From NCBI GenBank assembly GCA_963835935.1, contig CAWIHK010000005.1, positions 62,001 through 126,000 on the forward strand: a stretch of 64,000 nucleotides of DNA, in the 5' to 3' direction. The DNA comes from CAWIHK01 sp963835935 (GTDB lineage: Bacteria; Bacteroidota; Ignavibacteria; UBA10030; CAVZMI01). The notes under the pieces were generated by a model. It was not told where the DNA came from. It was given only the letters and a program-made list of their open reading frames with translations, and ran no database searches. How positions within the stretch are numbered: position 1 is the first letter of the stretch; each line of letters begins with the position of its first letter. Both the position numbers and the translations under genes were made by a program. Positions 51,833 through 62,277 of this stretch are shown here, in pieces.

Positions 51833-54800
51833 TTATTTAAGCATCTGTATTTTCAGCGTCTTCACAAACGATTTTCCACTTAATGTCTCAACATCAAGCT
51901 TCACAAAATAGAATCCGCTTGATAAATGTGAGCCGTCGAAAATTGTAGAATATACACCTACATCTTTTGTTTCATTCACAAGGTTAGCAACAGTTCTTCC
52001 AAGTAAATCATAAACAACCATTGTGACTTTCCCGGCTTCGGGTAATTGATAATTAATGGTTGTGGTTGGATTAAACGGATTCGGATAACTATTTATTGCA
52101 AATTCAGTAGGCTTTTTAAATGTCTTGGTCTCATTCGGTTTCTTCTGGATTTTGATACCAAACGAATTAAGTTCATTCTCAGCCATAATTGCTAACGCAT
52201 TATTCGGATAGTTATTTACAATATTTGAGAAGCAATCAATGGCTTGAGTTTGATCATCAATATCATAAGCACATATCAATCCTTTTTCATATAAAACATC
52301 ACATACGAGAGCAGTATCTGAATTATTATTAAGTAATTCATCGGCAGTAGATAATGCGGAACCGAAATCTTTATTAATCCTATAATAATCTATCATACTT
52401 CGTTTTGCTAAACCATTCAGTTTTGAAAATTTTCTATCGGATATTATTGACTGGAGAAATATTTTCAAGCTATCATAGTCTTCAATCATTTCGAAACTAT
52501 GAATAGAGGTAAGTAGAGCTATTTTTGATAAACTCGATAATGGATTTCTATCGATGAAATCTTTGGTATTACCAATTAGAGTCTTATAATCATTTTTAAA
52601 TTTAGCTCTATCAAAAAAACCTTTTTGGTCAATATCAATTTTAATTTTTTTCCCCAGATGAAGAAAAGAGCTATCAACAATTCGAAAATCTCCAAGAGCA
52701 GGATCAATAATATCATTTGAATTCAATATAGTACTATTCGTAGCTATTATAGTTTTTTGAAGTCCTGTACATGCACGGTTCCCATTTGTAAAAACCTTCC
52801 CGTGTATCTTTGCCGAATCACCATTAAATGAACATGCATCAGCATAAACAACAGCAGTATTATCTGTATAGATATCCCAAGGATTATTTCCACAAAAAGT
52901 AAGAGAAAGATTAGTTTGATCTTGATTGTAGAAGTAAAACGTTGAATTGCCCGTGGCATAAACTGCTCTAGTATTATTATCGAAATGTGATGGAGCATAA
53001 ACATAACCAGAGGAAGAAGAAATATTAAATGCATTACCATAGGTCTCATGTTGTACAGTTAGTGTGCCTGCGAGAAATGATGCACAATTATAAATACACA
53101 AACCATTTATTCCATCTGATTCAATATCTACCGATTGGATATTTGGATTACAACCATTCAAGAAAAGCCCTATGCATGTAAAGCTATTGAGATTCAATGT
53201 TAAGGGGGATGAAGTAATAAGAGTTATGGTTCCATTAATATTAGTTTGACCGATTCCCATCCCACAAATTGTAAAAGAACTACCTACACTTAAATTTACT
53301 TTTTCTGTAATTGTTCCTGCTACAATACTAACTACATCTCCATTGCCAGCATTACCGCATGCTGATTTGATAGAACCACAATAACCTTTTATCGTAGATC
53401 CGTTTTCTAAATAAGAAATAATACCTGTTATCATGACTCCATAAAAAATATTAAACGATCCACTTCCGACAAAGATTGAACCACCATTAAAGTTAAATGT
53501 GCCTTGCACTATTTTAAGATTGACGCCTGCTGGAAGTGTGAAGATGGCGTCTAAGGTATAATCTCCCAAAACATCTATCTCCTGACCAGGATGAGTTAAT
53601 GCCGCTTCGATTGTAGGATAAATTCCTGAAATAGCATTCCCATTCCATAATACAGCACCATTAATTATTTGAGCACCACTTTGAATATTAATTGTACCGC
53701 TATTTGTAATCGTATAGCCATTGAGGTTAATAACTGTATTGGAAGATATTGTAAAAGTAACACCCTGTGGAATAGATAGATTTGAAGGTATAGTATTAGT
53801 TCCGGTTACAATTATCTGACTGTTTACGGGAGGAGAAGTGAGTGCGCTTTGAATAGATGGATGCAAACCAATTATATTTCCTGTGCCATCTTGTATTTGA
53901 GCATACAATCCTGTAATTTTTGCACCGGATTGAATGATTATTGTACCTCCTCCAGAAGATGTAATTGAATAACCATTAAGATTTATTGTTACGCCAGAAT
54001 TTATTACTAATGTAACACCAGGATTAATTGATAAATTAGATGACAAAGTCTCATTACCTATAACATTTATTGTTTGTCCGTTTATGGCATAATTGTTTGC
54101 GCTTTCAATATCAGGACAATAGCCAATAATATTACTTCCAATTTGCACTTGAGCTTTTACTCCATTTATTATTCCCCCATTTTCTACAATTATAGTGCCG
54201 CCATTGGAAATAATTGAATGCCCTACTAATTTCACTATAGCATTATTTTTTAAATCAAGGGCTATATTTGTAGAGATTGTTATATCTGCACTCAGATTAT
54301 AATTTCCTAAGATATCCACCTCCTGGCCAGTATGGGCTGCTAATGCCCTTTGGATTGTAGCGTAAATTCCTGTAATAATATTTCCATTCAATAATACAAC
54401 ACCATTATTGATGATAGCACCATTTTGAATAATTATTGTTCCATCGTTCGAAGTAATATTAATATTACCGTTGAGGTTAATAACAGCATTTTGAGTTATT
54501 TTAAAAATAATACCTGATTTGATTATTATACTGCTGCTTATTGTATTGGTTCCGAAGACAATTACTGTTTGTCCGCTTGTGGCAGGAGTAAGTGCATTTT
54601 GAATAGAAGGATATAAACCAATTATATTTCCTGAGCCATCTTGTAATTGAGCATACAATCCTGTAATTGTTGCACCGGATTGAATGGTTATTGTACCTCC
54701 TCCGGATGTCGATATTGAATGACCATTGAGATTGATAGTTGATCCAGCATTAATTGTAAATGAGACTCCCGATGGAAGTATAAGATTGCCGCTCAAAGTC

Positions 54801-55855
54801 TGAGCATTATTTATTACTATCGTTTGACCGCTTTTAGCTGCACTGACCGCCTTTGAAAGTGTTGGGTACATTCCGTTCACTACACTCCCCTGTTTCAAAT
54901 AAACAGCACCAGTTGCATATAATGTGCTGTCTATTGTACCACCCGTTGAAACAATGGAATGACCTCCCAAGCTTAAATTCGTGCTTCCGAAAGGTGCTAA
55001 AGAATACCCGCTAGGTATAGTAACATTTCCCAACAATGTAAGTTGTCCATGCCATGCCTCACTTCTAAAAAATGTACCGGATAATGTAGGACCTGCGATA
55101 TTTATATCTGAATAATTACTATTTATTTGCGGATGTGAACCACCCTGTAGAACATTAGGTATGGCATTATGTACACTGGCTGCCAAGTAATTGGAAGGAT
55201 TAGATAATGCCTTCAATAAATATTCCGTGTAAACTCCATGTTGGGCAGAGTAATCGTCGGAAGTGCTCTCTGTGTCTGCGCATGCCGAAGACCACACAGG
55301 GTATGTTATTATTCCTTGTATATATTTTGGAAACATCCCGGAAAAGCAGGCATCCAGATAAACTACACAATTATAAGGACCATTATTAAATAATCCCAAC
55401 CACTGTGTCAACTGGTATGGAGTAATTCTTTGATTTGTATCGGAAAGAATCGGATCATTGGGTCCATTATAATTTACCCAGGGCAGTAACCCGTCGGCTG
55501 TGCGATTACCACTATTACCGTATTTCACTGACCCGCCATGACCGGCAAAATAAAACAATCTGGTATTCATTGGTGGCATGCTTTGAATATATTGCTTTAT
55601 TGAAGTCCTAGTTGCATATGAACCTGTCAAAAGATGTACTGAATCATTATTCCAAAATTTATTATTAATAAGTGCATCATGCATGGCGGTTGCATCACTT
55701 GCACCGAACATAGCTGTATCAGTACCCATAATATCACTATAACCGGCGCATACTCCACTAAAAAATTTTTGACTAACAGTGAATACTTGTGAAACTGCGA
55801 TCTTAGTACCAAAGAAAATAAAAACTAACACGGTTGACAGTATTATCTTTTTCAT
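51833..55855 (-). CDS. Large secreted caspase-like/beta-solenoid protein with T9SS sorting domain
   Basis: The 1340-residue product starts with a signal peptide (MKKIILSTVLVFIFFGTKIA). Residues about 33-260 form a caspase/gingipain-type (clan CD) cysteine protease domain with His106 in FYFAGHGGS and Cys170 in VVYLDACFSGM. From about 280 to 900 many repeats of ~25-residue solenoid turns occur (SFTINAGSTINLNGHSISTS, GTITIQSGATITGLYAQLQD), typical of a right-handed beta-helix. The end (about 1255-1340) is a type IX sorting domain with FAINSYPNPFNPTTTINYQL and YDLLGRTVANL. The protein is exported to the cell surface. AAGGAG precedes the ATG. Confidence 0.85.
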   Translation of the reverse strand: MKKIILSTVLVFIFFGTKIAVSQVFTVSQKFFSGVCAGYSDIMGTDTAMFGASDATAMHDALINNKFWNNDSVHLLTGSYATRTSIKQYIQSMPPMNTRLFYFAGHGGSVKYGNSGNRTADGLLPWVNYNGPNDPILSDTNQRITPYQLTQWLGLFNNGPYNCVVYLDACFSGMFPKYIQGIITYPVWSSACADTESTSDDYSAQHGVYTEYLLKALSNPSNYLAASVHNAIPNVLQGGSHPQINSNYSDINIAGPTLSGTFFRSEAWHGQLTLLGNVTIPSGYSLAPFGSTNLSLGGHSIVSTGGTIDSTLYATGAVYLKQGSVVNGMYPTLSKAVSAAKSGQTIVINNAQTLSGNLILPSGVSFTINAGSTINLNGHSISTSGGGTITIQSGATITGLYAQLQDGSGNIIGLYPSIQNALTPATSGQTVIVFGTNTISSSIIIKSGIIFKITQNAVINLNGNINITSNDGTIIIQNGAIINNGVVLLNGNIITGIYATIQRALAAHTGQEVDILGNYNLSADITISTNIALDLKNNAIVKLVGHSIISNGGTIIVENGGIINGVKAQVQIGSNIIGYCPDIESANNYAINGQTINVIGNETLSSNLSINPGVTLVINSGVTINLNGYSITSSGGGTIIIQSGAKITGLYAQIQDGTGNIIGLHPSIQSALTSPPVNSQIIVTGTNTIPSNLSIPQGVTFTISSNTVINLNGYTITNSGTINIQSGAQIINGAVLWNGNAISGIYPTIEAALTHPGQEIDVLGDYTLDAIFTLPAGVNLKIVQGTFNFNGGSIFVGSGSFNIFYGVMITGIISYLENGSTIKGYCGSIKSACGNAGNGDVVSIVAGTITEKVNLSVGSSFTICGMGIGQTNINGTITLITSSPLTLNLNSFTCIGLFLNGCNPNIQSVDIESDGINGLCIYNCASFLAGTLTVQHETYGNAFNISSSSGYVYAPSHFDNNTRAVYATGNSTFYFYNQDQTNLSLTFCGNNPWDIYTDNTAVVYADACSFNGDSAKIHGKVFTNGNRACTGLQKTIIATNSTILNSNDIIDPALGDFRIVDSSFLHLGKKIKIDIDQKGFFDRAKFKNDYKTLIGNTKDFIDRNPLSSLSKIALLTSIHSFEMIEDYDSLKIFLQSIISDRKFSKLNGLAKRSMIDYYRINKDFGSALSTADELLNNNSDTALVCDVLYEKGLICAYDIDDQTQAIDCFSNIVNNYPNNALAIMAENELNSFGIKIQKKPNETKTFKKPTEFAINSYPNPFNPTTTINYQLPEAGKVTMVVYDLLGRTVANLVNETKDVGVYSTIFDGSHLSSGFYFVKLDVETLSGKSFVKTLKIQMLK

Positions 55856-55938
55856 TTTTCATCTCCTTAGTTTTGTTTATGTAATTTATTCCGCTTACGG
55901 CGGAGTTATTTTCCAGAATAAAAATGGAAAGATTGGAT

Positions 55939-57291
55939 TCAAAGATATATCGTTACACCTCTGGCAATTAATGCAGGGATGTATTCATCGATTGATTTTT
56001 GATTTAAAGGATTATTGCCAAGGAAAATATAAACACCATTTCCGATATTGGAATTATTTACCAGCGGCGATATGTCTTCTATATTATTACCACTTAAAGC
56101 TATCATATGTATCTTTGGCAAGTATTGTAATTCGCTTATATCCTTTATCTGATTATTATTAGCGCTAAAGTAATCGAGGTTTACTAAATTTTTTATTCCA
56201 CTTATATTGTTCACATTATTTTGATCGATTTCCAGACGTATTAATTTTTTCATTTTAGAAACTGCAGATATTTTTGTGAGATTATTATAGCTCAAACTTA
56301 AATAGTAGAGCCCGGTCATATTCTCTAATGGTTTTATATCTATAATACCTCTTCCGGGGATATTAAGCTGTTTGAGTTTTGTTAAATTACGAAGAGGTTC
56401 TATGGTGCTAAAATTTATACCTGTTCCAACACCATCCAGCAAAAGTATTTCGAGATTAACCAAATTAGTCAACGAATTCAAATCGCTTATTGGAGTCCAA
56501 TTCAAATCCAATGCTTTCAAATTAATTAAATTGCTAAGGCCGCTAATATCTTTTATCGGGTTGCTGAATAAAATAAGAGTTTGAAGATTTGTAAGATTAC
56601 TAATTGGAGAGATATCTACTACAGTGTAATTTTGGTTTAAGTCTAAATACTGAAGTTTAGTTAAACTCGAAACCGGTTTTAAGTCAACAATTTTTTCAAG
56701 TCCGACAGAGAGATAAGTAAGATTTGAACAATACTCAACCCCATATAAGTTGCGTATCGGATTTTGCAATGCGAAATCCGGTACATTTATCGTATCTATT
56801 TGTTGTAATCTATCGCCCAATAAATATCCAACCGGGTAATTTATTTTATGTCTTATTTGTACCTCAAGATTTGGATCTACAATTAAACCCACTTGCGGTC
56901 GGTTTACCGTTACCACCATATCGTCTGTATATATATCACCGTTTGAGCTTGTTACTTTTAGTTTAAACTTATATTTTCCTTCTTTATCGAATCCTACCTG
57001 AGTTACAGACGAAAATTCATCTTCAATAAATATTTTTTCTGGATTTAACGTATCTGCACTCCATTCAATACCGGTAATTTGCTCGCCGGCTGGCAGTTTT
57101 GTTTTCGATGCATCGAGATTCACATAACTGCCAACGTACGAAGTCCGATCTCCGCCTGCGTTTGCTTTATGGATATTTTTATTATTGCTTTCGACCGGGT
57201 TATGACAAGAATAAAAGGGAAGCAAGCAGATCGCCAAAAAATAAATATTCTTCATTGATGCAGCACAAAATAATTTTACAATTGATCTCAT
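55939..57291 (-). CDS. LRR lipoprotein with PKD-like domain, copy 1
   Basis: The 450-residue product has a signal peptide ending in a lipobox (LLPFYSC, Cys29). A PKD/Ig-like domain follows (about 40-130: NAGGDRTSYVGSYVNLDASK and GKYKFKLKVTSSNGDIYTDD). Residues about 180-430 are internalin-type 22-residue leucine-rich repeats, for example LQTLILFSNPIKDISGLSNL. The C-terminus is KSIDEYIPALIARGVTIYL. It is a surface lipoprotein, probably for protein or glycan binding. The start at 57291 follows AAAGAGG. It is a close paralogue of 57333-58679. Confidence 0.85.
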   Translation of the reverse strand: MRSIVKLFCAASMKNIYFLAICLLPFYSCHNPVESNNKNIHKANAGGDRTSYVGSYVNLDASKTKLPAGEQITGIEWSADTLNPEKIFIEDEFSSVTQVGFDKEGKYKFKLKVTSSNGDIYTDDMVVTVNRPQVGLIVDPNLEVQIRHKINYPVGYLLGDRLQQIDTINVPDFALQNPIRNLYGVEYCSNLTYLSVGLEKIVDLKPVSSLTKLQYLDLNQNYTVVDISPISNLTNLQTLILFSNPIKDISGLSNLINLKALDLNWTPISDLNSLTNLVNLEILLLDGVGTGINFSTIEPLRNLTKLKQLNIPGRGIIDIKPLENMTGLYYLSLSYNNLTKISAVSKMKKLIRLEIDQNNVNNISGIKNLVNLDYFSANNNQIKDISELQYLPKIHMIALSGNNIEDISPLVNNSNIGNGVYIFLGNNPLNQKSIDEYIPALIARGVTIYL

Positions 57292-57332
57292 GTTATACCT
57301 CTTTAATTTAGAAAAACAAATAAATATCGGAT

Positions 57333-58679
57333 TTAACGATATATAGTTACCCCTCTGGCAATTAATGCAGGAATGTATTCATCGATCGATTTTTGATTTA
57401 AAGGATTATTGCCGAGGAAAATATAAACGCCATTTCCGATATTGGGATTATTTACCAGCGGCGATATATCCTCAATATTATTACCGCTTAAGGCTATCAT
57501 ATGTATCTTTGGCAAGTATTGTAATTCGCTTATGTCATTTATCTGATTATTATTAGCGCTAAAGTAATCGAGGTTTACTAAATTCTTTATTCCACTTATA
57601 TCGTTTACATTATTTTGATCGACTTCCAGACGTATTAATTTTTTCATATTAGAAACTGCAGATATTTTTGTGAGATTATTATAGCTTAACGCTAAATAAA
57701 TGAGATCGGTTAGGTTCTGTAGAGAGGTTATATCTGTAATACTGTGATCATACAACGTAAGTTGTTTGAGTTTGGTAAGATTACGTAACGGTTCTAATGA
57801 TATTGATAAATTACTTAGAGTTCCTCCTAGAGAAAGTATTTCAAGGTTAACCAAATTAGTCAACGGAGTTATATCACTTATTGGTGTTAAATTCAAATCC
57901 AGTTCTTTCAGATTAATTAAATTACTAAGGCCGCTAATATCTTTTATCGGGTTGCTGAATAAAATAAGTGTCTTGAGGTTTATGAGTTTATTAATCGGCG
58001 AGATATCTTCTATAGTGTAATTTTGGTCTAAATCTAAATATTCAAGTTTGGTTAAATTGGAAAGTGGTTTTAAGTCAACAATGTTTTCAGCTACAGCGTT
58101 TAAAAAACTAAGATTTGAACAATATTCAATGCCATCTAATTTATGTATTAAATTATTTATAAGGATATCGTTATGGTTTATTGAATCTATTATCTGTAAT
58201 TTATCGCCAAATAAATAACCGACCGGATAATTTAACTTATACCTTATAAGAATTTCGAGATTAGGATCTACGATTAAACCTATTTGCGTTCGGTTTACCG
58301 TTACAACTATCTCATCGGTATATATGTCTCCGTTCGAGCTTGTTACTTTTAGTTTAAACTTATATTTTCCTTCTTTATCGAATCCCACCTGAGTCGAGAT
58401 TGCAAACTCGTCGTTGATAAGCACCTTTGCCGGATTTGTGGAATCTGCATCCCATTTGATACCGGCAATTTGCTCACCGACCGGTAGTTTTGTTTTCGAC
58501 GCATCGAGATTAACATAACTGCCAACGTACGAGGTTTGGTCTCCGCCTGCGTTTGCTTTGTGAACTTCTTTTTTACTGCTGTCAACCGGGTTGTGGCAGG
58601 AGAAAAACATTAAAGGGATAACTATTATTATAAAGGAGTATCTCATGAAATTACTATTTAATTTTATACACTTTTTCAT
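57333..58679 (-). CDS. LRR lipoprotein with PKD-like domain, copy 2
   Basis: The 448-residue product matches copy 1 domain by domain: signal peptide with lipobox (PLMFFSC), a PKD-like domain (NAGGDQTSYVGSYVNLDASK), then LRR repeats such as LKTLILFSNPIKDISGLSNL, and the same C-terminus KSIDEYIPALIARGVTIYR. The start at 58679 follows AAGGAG. Identity with copy 1 is high at both ends and lower in the middle repeats, consistent with duplication followed by drift. It lies 41 bp upstream of copy 1 in the same orientation. Confidence 0.85.
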   Translation of the reverse strand: MKKCIKLNSNFMRYSFIIIVIPLMFFSCHNPVDSSKKEVHKANAGGDQTSYVGSYVNLDASKTKLPVGEQIAGIKWDADSTNPAKVLINDEFAISTQVGFDKEGKYKFKLKVTSSNGDIYTDEIVVTVNRTQIGLIVDPNLEILIRYKLNYPVGYLFGDKLQIIDSINHNDILINNLIHKLDGIEYCSNLSFLNAVAENIVDLKPLSNLTKLEYLDLDQNYTIEDISPINKLINLKTLILFSNPIKDISGLSNLINLKELDLNLTPISDITPLTNLVNLEILSLGGTLSNLSISLEPLRNLTKLKQLTLYDHSITDITSLQNLTDLIYLALSYNNLTKISAVSNMKKLIRLEVDQNNVNDISGIKNLVNLDYFSANNNQINDISELQYLPKIHMIALSGNNIEDISPLVNNPNIGNGVYIFLGNNPLNQKSIDEYIPALIARGVTIYR

Positions 58680-58680
58680 T

Positions 58681-58827
58681 TTTCATCTCCTTAGTTTTGT
58701 TTATGTAATTCATTCCGCTTACTGCAGAGTTATTTTCCAGAATAAAAATGGAAAGATTGGATTTAAAGATATATCGTTACACCTCTGGCAATTAATGCAG
58801 GGATGTATTCATCGATCGATTTTTGAT
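58681..58827 (-). repeat. Duplicated leader and LRR 3' end
   Basis: This stretch is almost identical to about 55854-55996. It contains the AAGGAG leader used by copy 2 and, beyond it, the 3' end of a third LRR gene (stop at 58763, encoding SIDEYIPALIARGVTIYL). In the copy at 55856-55938 the same leader drives the caspase-like gene. The repeat shows that a module of LRR 3' end plus leader was duplicated. Confidence 0.8.
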
Positions 58828-58830
58828 TTA

Positions 58831-60190
58831 ACAGGCTGTTGAAAAAGCCATTAAAAACGGAAAATAAATCACTCAAATGATTTTTTTTGATAAAATATCA
58901 ACCAACCCATCATGTATGAGTCTATCCAAAGTACAATTGGACAGCTCATCGTGGGTTCGTATGGCTCCCGAACCCGGGGAGAAGACATCATCATACCTTT
59001 TCTCCTACAAGATTCTTGATCCTGATCAAATTGTACAACGCATTGGCGAAGGTAAACATCCAACCACCTCGCTCCAATCCGCGATGATGAGTTTTGCGCA
59101 TCAGTCCAATTGTTTTCAACCACCCAAATACTTCTTCGACTATCTTTCGCTTCCATTGACTTATCGCATATCCTGGATGCCGCGTTGTACGTTCGTCGAG
59201 AGAATGCGATCCATGGTAATCCTTCTGAGCGATATGAGGAGTTATTTTCAACGCCCGCAGTTGTCCAATAAAATTCTTCGCATCATACGCTTTATCGGCA
59301 CCAAGAGTAATCCGGCCTTTTCGTCGTTTCTTTGTCTTCTTCATCATTTCTATAGCAGCTTCACGTTCGGCTGTTCCTGTGGCTTGCGTGTATTTGGTCG
59401 TAACAACCAACCCATGCCGATTATCAATAACAACATGACCAAGAAAACTCAACTTGGCCTCACTGCCTCGACTCTTTTTATAAAGCCGAGCTTCAGGATC
59501 TGTAGTAGATTCATGGGTCGAATTTGTTCGTTTCTCTCCATGAAAGTCTATCGTTGGATTTCCGCGATCATCGTCTTCCGAAGAAGATGCGGTTTCCCCC
59601 TTCTTCACAAAACTTTTCTGACCGGCCCAAGCTTCAATAAGAGTTCCGTCGACTGTAAAATGTTCATTGCTCAACAATTGATGCTCACCCGCAAATTCAA
59701 GAACTATTTTCAGAAACTTTGTCGCAATATCTCCTTCGAGCAAGCGGTCTCGGTTCTTACTAAATACAGAATGGTTCCATACCTGGTCGTCCATCGAAAG
59801 ACCGACGAACCAACGAAACAACAGATTATAATCCAATTGCTCCATCAACAACCGCTCGCTGCGGATTGTATAGAGTATTTGTATCAACAAGGCTCGCAAC
59901 AATTGTTCTGGCGGAATCGAGGGCCGACCTGTATCTGAGTACAGTTTTGCAAAATGTGGAGATAGTTCTTTTAATATTGGTTCGACCATGCGTTGAATAG
60001 CACGGAGGGGGTGATCTTGAGGTATGCGGTCTTCTTGGGATATGTAACTGAACATTGGTTCTTGTTTCTCTTGAACGCCACGCATCGGCAATTTTCTCCT
60101 GTGAGTTGATATTATTGTAAAAATATAATATCTCGCAGTGTCGTTTCGACGTTGAATTAAAAATAAATTATGAGTTTTTCAACAACCTGC
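58831..60190 (-). mobile_element. IS5-family insertion sequence inside an LRR-derived gene
   Basis: The element has inverted repeats CAGGCTGTTGAAAAA (from 58832) and, on the complement, CAGGTTGTTGAAAAA (to 60189), with TA directly on both sides (58829-58830 and 60191-60192). Length is about 1360 bp. The flanks rejoin to TTTGATTTAAAGGATTATTG, the sequence of the intact LRR paralogues at that point, which proves the insertion site. Confidence 0.88.
58991..60091 (-). CDS. IS5-family transposase
   Basis: The 366-residue product has the IS5-family plan: an N-terminal DUF772 domain (RPSIPPEQLLRALLIQILYT, FRWFVGLSMDDQVWNHSVFS) and the DDE domain with FTVDGTLIEAWAG (first Asp), ITLGADKAYDAKNFIGQLRA (second Asp) and RKIVEEVFGWLKTIGLMRKT (Glu). 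All catalytic residues are present and the frame is intact, so the element may be active. GGAGAA precedes the ATG. Confidence 0.93.
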   Translation of the reverse strand: MPMRGVQEKQEPMFSYISQEDRIPQDHPLRAIQRMVEPILKELSPHFAKLYSDTGRPSIPPEQLLRALLIQILYTIRSERLLMEQLDYNLLFRWFVGLSMDDQVWNHSVFSKNRDRLLEGDIATKFLKIVLEFAGEHQLLSNEHFTVDGTLIEAWAGQKSFVKKGETASSSEDDDRGNPTIDFHGEKRTNSTHESTTDPEARLYKKSRGSEAKLSFLGHVVIDNRHGLVVTTKYTQATGTAEREAAIEMMKKTKKRRKGRITLGADKAYDAKNFIGQLRALKITPHIAQKDYHGSHSLDERTTRHPGYAISQWKRKIVEEVFGWLKTIGLMRKTHHRGLERGGWMFTFANALYNLIRIKNLVGEKV

Positions 60191-60619
60191 TAAAGGATTA
60201 TTGCCAAGGAAAAGAGAAACACCATTTCCGATATTGGAATTATTTACGGAATTATGGTATTTATGAAGTACCGTGATATGTATGGTCACTCTGGCAACCT
60301 CAGTAAGATTACTACCAGAAATCCACACATAAATTCCAAGCAATGTGTGTACACCATCACTAAAATCATGACCATAATTACCATTAATACCCCAATCAAA
60401 AGCAAGCTTACCATCAATATAGAGATTTTCACCGCAAGTTGGATCATTAGGGTCACCAGTTCGACTTAGGTGTATTGTTATATTAGTGGTTGATTGTCCA
60501 CAATCAATGTAGAAAACGTCTCCATCGTTTGGTTGATCAAACCAAATACGACATTGTGCATGGATTTCTAACGAATTCGTTAATAAAAATACAAAAGCGG
60601 TTAAAATAAGATTTTTCAT
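60179..60619 (-). pseudogene. Chimeric secreted-protein gene fused to an LRR 3' end and cut by IS5
   Basis: From ATG 60619 the frame encodes a signal peptide (MKNLILTAFVFLLTNSLEIH) and a beta-rich domain (CRIWFDQPNDGDVFYIDCGQ, VTIHITVLHKYHN). At about 60240 the sequence switches to the C-terminal region of the LRR paralogues (VNNSNIGNGVSLFLGNNPL) and then enters the IS5 end. Without the IS the frame would continue into the LRR tail left at 58763-58830. The gene therefore arose by recombination between a secreted-protein gene and a third LRR copy and was later interrupted. Confidence 0.65.
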
Positions 60620-60786
60620 GATAACTCCATTCAAATATGAAAGTATTTTGATGAATTGGAAATACAAACAAAAAATGGTAATCGAACGATTAATCGGGAT
60701 ACCGAAGGTGAATAGCCTATTTTTTTTAACGCTAATCGGATTGTGCACAGCACTATCCGGTATGCTTTGGTTTATTCAAATCCTCC

Positions 60787-61887
60787 TTATTTTCCATGTG
60801 CAATGATTGTCTTCACCGTGTAGCCGTCAGCGATAGTCCCTACGATAAATATTTCCTTGCCATCCGTCCACCCGGAAGTCCAATTATTATTTTGACTGCT
60901 TAATGCAGAAATTGTTTTCCATTCAACACCATCATAGTGAATGACTTTCCCGAAAAATCCAACTGCGAATATATTGTCATCTCCTGTACCAAACATACCG
61001 CAAAATACCACGGTACCGCTGTAGATTCTATCCCAGCAAATACCGTTATACCTGAACACATTTCCATCGCAAGAATACATTTTGCCCGACGGACTAGTCC
61101 ATAATGAAAATATTCCATATCGATCGATATTTACAGAAGTACTCGCCACTGATGAATCAATAAGTTTCCAGGATTCTTCTCGATTCTTATGAAAGAGATA
61201 ATCTATTCGTGTTCCGGAAGAATTATCATTAATAGAGCCGGTCAAAAAAATATCTCCGGAAGAATTTCCTGTAATATCCATTAGGTTATACTCCCAACCG
61301 TACGTAGGAGCAAAAGGGATCGAATCCCGATCCCAACGCAAGCCATTAAAATGAAATAAGGTTCCTTCCCTTCCACATGTCCACACATTATCAGGTGAAC
61401 CTTCCCAAACAGAATTAAGCTCACGGCCGCCTTCAACTTTGTATTCCTGCCAGATCGATCCGTTGAAATGAACAATCAGGCTGCTATCCAGGAAATTTGG
61501 TGGTTTATTTGGATTATCAAAAATATGTTCGCCTACGACCCATATATCCTTACTGAATCCCGCGATTGAATTCAATGAAACAGGACCCATTACGGGTCCG
61601 CCTTCAGATGAATGGAATTTCGTTGTATTCCATTGATTATTAATCAGCTGAAACATAGTCCCAGGTCCGGGTCGATCATTATCCCCTACTACATAAATAT
61701 TCGTTGGAGAAGATGCCCAGAGTTGTTTCATGTATGTTTGCATGCTCTCTGGATAAGCAAGCGTGTCGAATGTCCACGACATCTGCATCGGATATTTATA
61801 TCCATTTGGCTCCGTCGGTGGTTTATGACAGGAGTTGAACAAAATAATTACAGCGCAACAAGACACAATAACAAATATGTTTTTCAT
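60787..61887 (-). CDS. Beta-propeller-type lipoprotein
   Basis: The 366-residue product starts with a signal peptide and lipobox (IILFNSC, Cys20). The mature part has about six or seven repeats with the pattern of W/F-x-x-G-x-x-G-x-I/L-F/H-x-x-N/D-G-x-x-W, for example NIYVVGDNDRPGPGTMFQLI, WTCGREGTLFHFNGLRWDRD and IFAVGFFGKVIHYDGVEWKT. This is a beta-propeller layout common in surface lipoproteins of this group. The ligand is unknown. It is on the minus strand upstream of the chimeric gene. Confidence 0.78.
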   Translation of the reverse strand: MKNIFVIVSCCAVIILFNSCHKPPTEPNGYKYPMQMSWTFDTLAYPESMQTYMKQLWASSPTNIYVVGDNDRPGPGTMFQLINNQWNTTKFHSSEGGPVMGPVSLNSIAGFSKDIWVVGEHIFDNPNKPPNFLDSSLIVHFNGSIWQEYKVEGGRELNSVWEGSPDNVWTCGREGTLFHFNGLRWDRDSIPFAPTYGWEYNLMDITGNSSGDIFLTGSINDNSSGTRIDYLFHKNREESWKLIDSSVASTSVNIDRYGIFSLWTSPSGKMYSCDGNVFRYNGICWDRIYSGTVVFCGMFGTGDDNIFAVGFFGKVIHYDGVEWKTISALSSQNNNWTSGWTDGKEIFIVGTIADGYTVKTIIAHGK

Positions 61888-62277
61888 TTATTCTCCTTAT
61901 TTTCCCATGTGGATACAAAATAAAAATCATAATTACTATTGTCAAGAATAATTGTATATAAACTTAAAATATTTGCGACACTACTGTTCACACAAAAGAT
62001 GCATCGAATTGACTTCTACTTTAAATATTTGTTGACAACCGTGAAGGTAATTCCTTGATACACATTCAGAAAAAGATTTCCATAAAAAGGAAATTGGGAA
62101 GAATCAATCTCCCGCTTATACGACAAATATCAATTCATCATATTTACCGCACTAACTTGTCTATTTTGTGACACAGAAAAAGAAAAAACATTTATTTTAC
62201 CGGTCTCTCCAAAAGATTCTCCCCAATTCATCACAAAACTTGATTGATACTCGCCATTATTGTACATTTAATGCAAT
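61888..62277. other. Divergent intergenic region without a supported gene
   Basis: This 390-bp AT-rich gap separates the divergent propeller lipoprotein and TPR genes and must hold both promoters. A TTGATT-17 bp-TACATT pair lies just before the TPR start but is a weak match. I see no repeats or RNA gene. Confidence 0.45.

Noticed and set aside
54000..55000. Possible CRISPR-like or tandem DNA repeats
   Set aside because: The periodicity comes from the beta-solenoid turns of the coding sequence; the DNA units are diverged and have no spacer layout.
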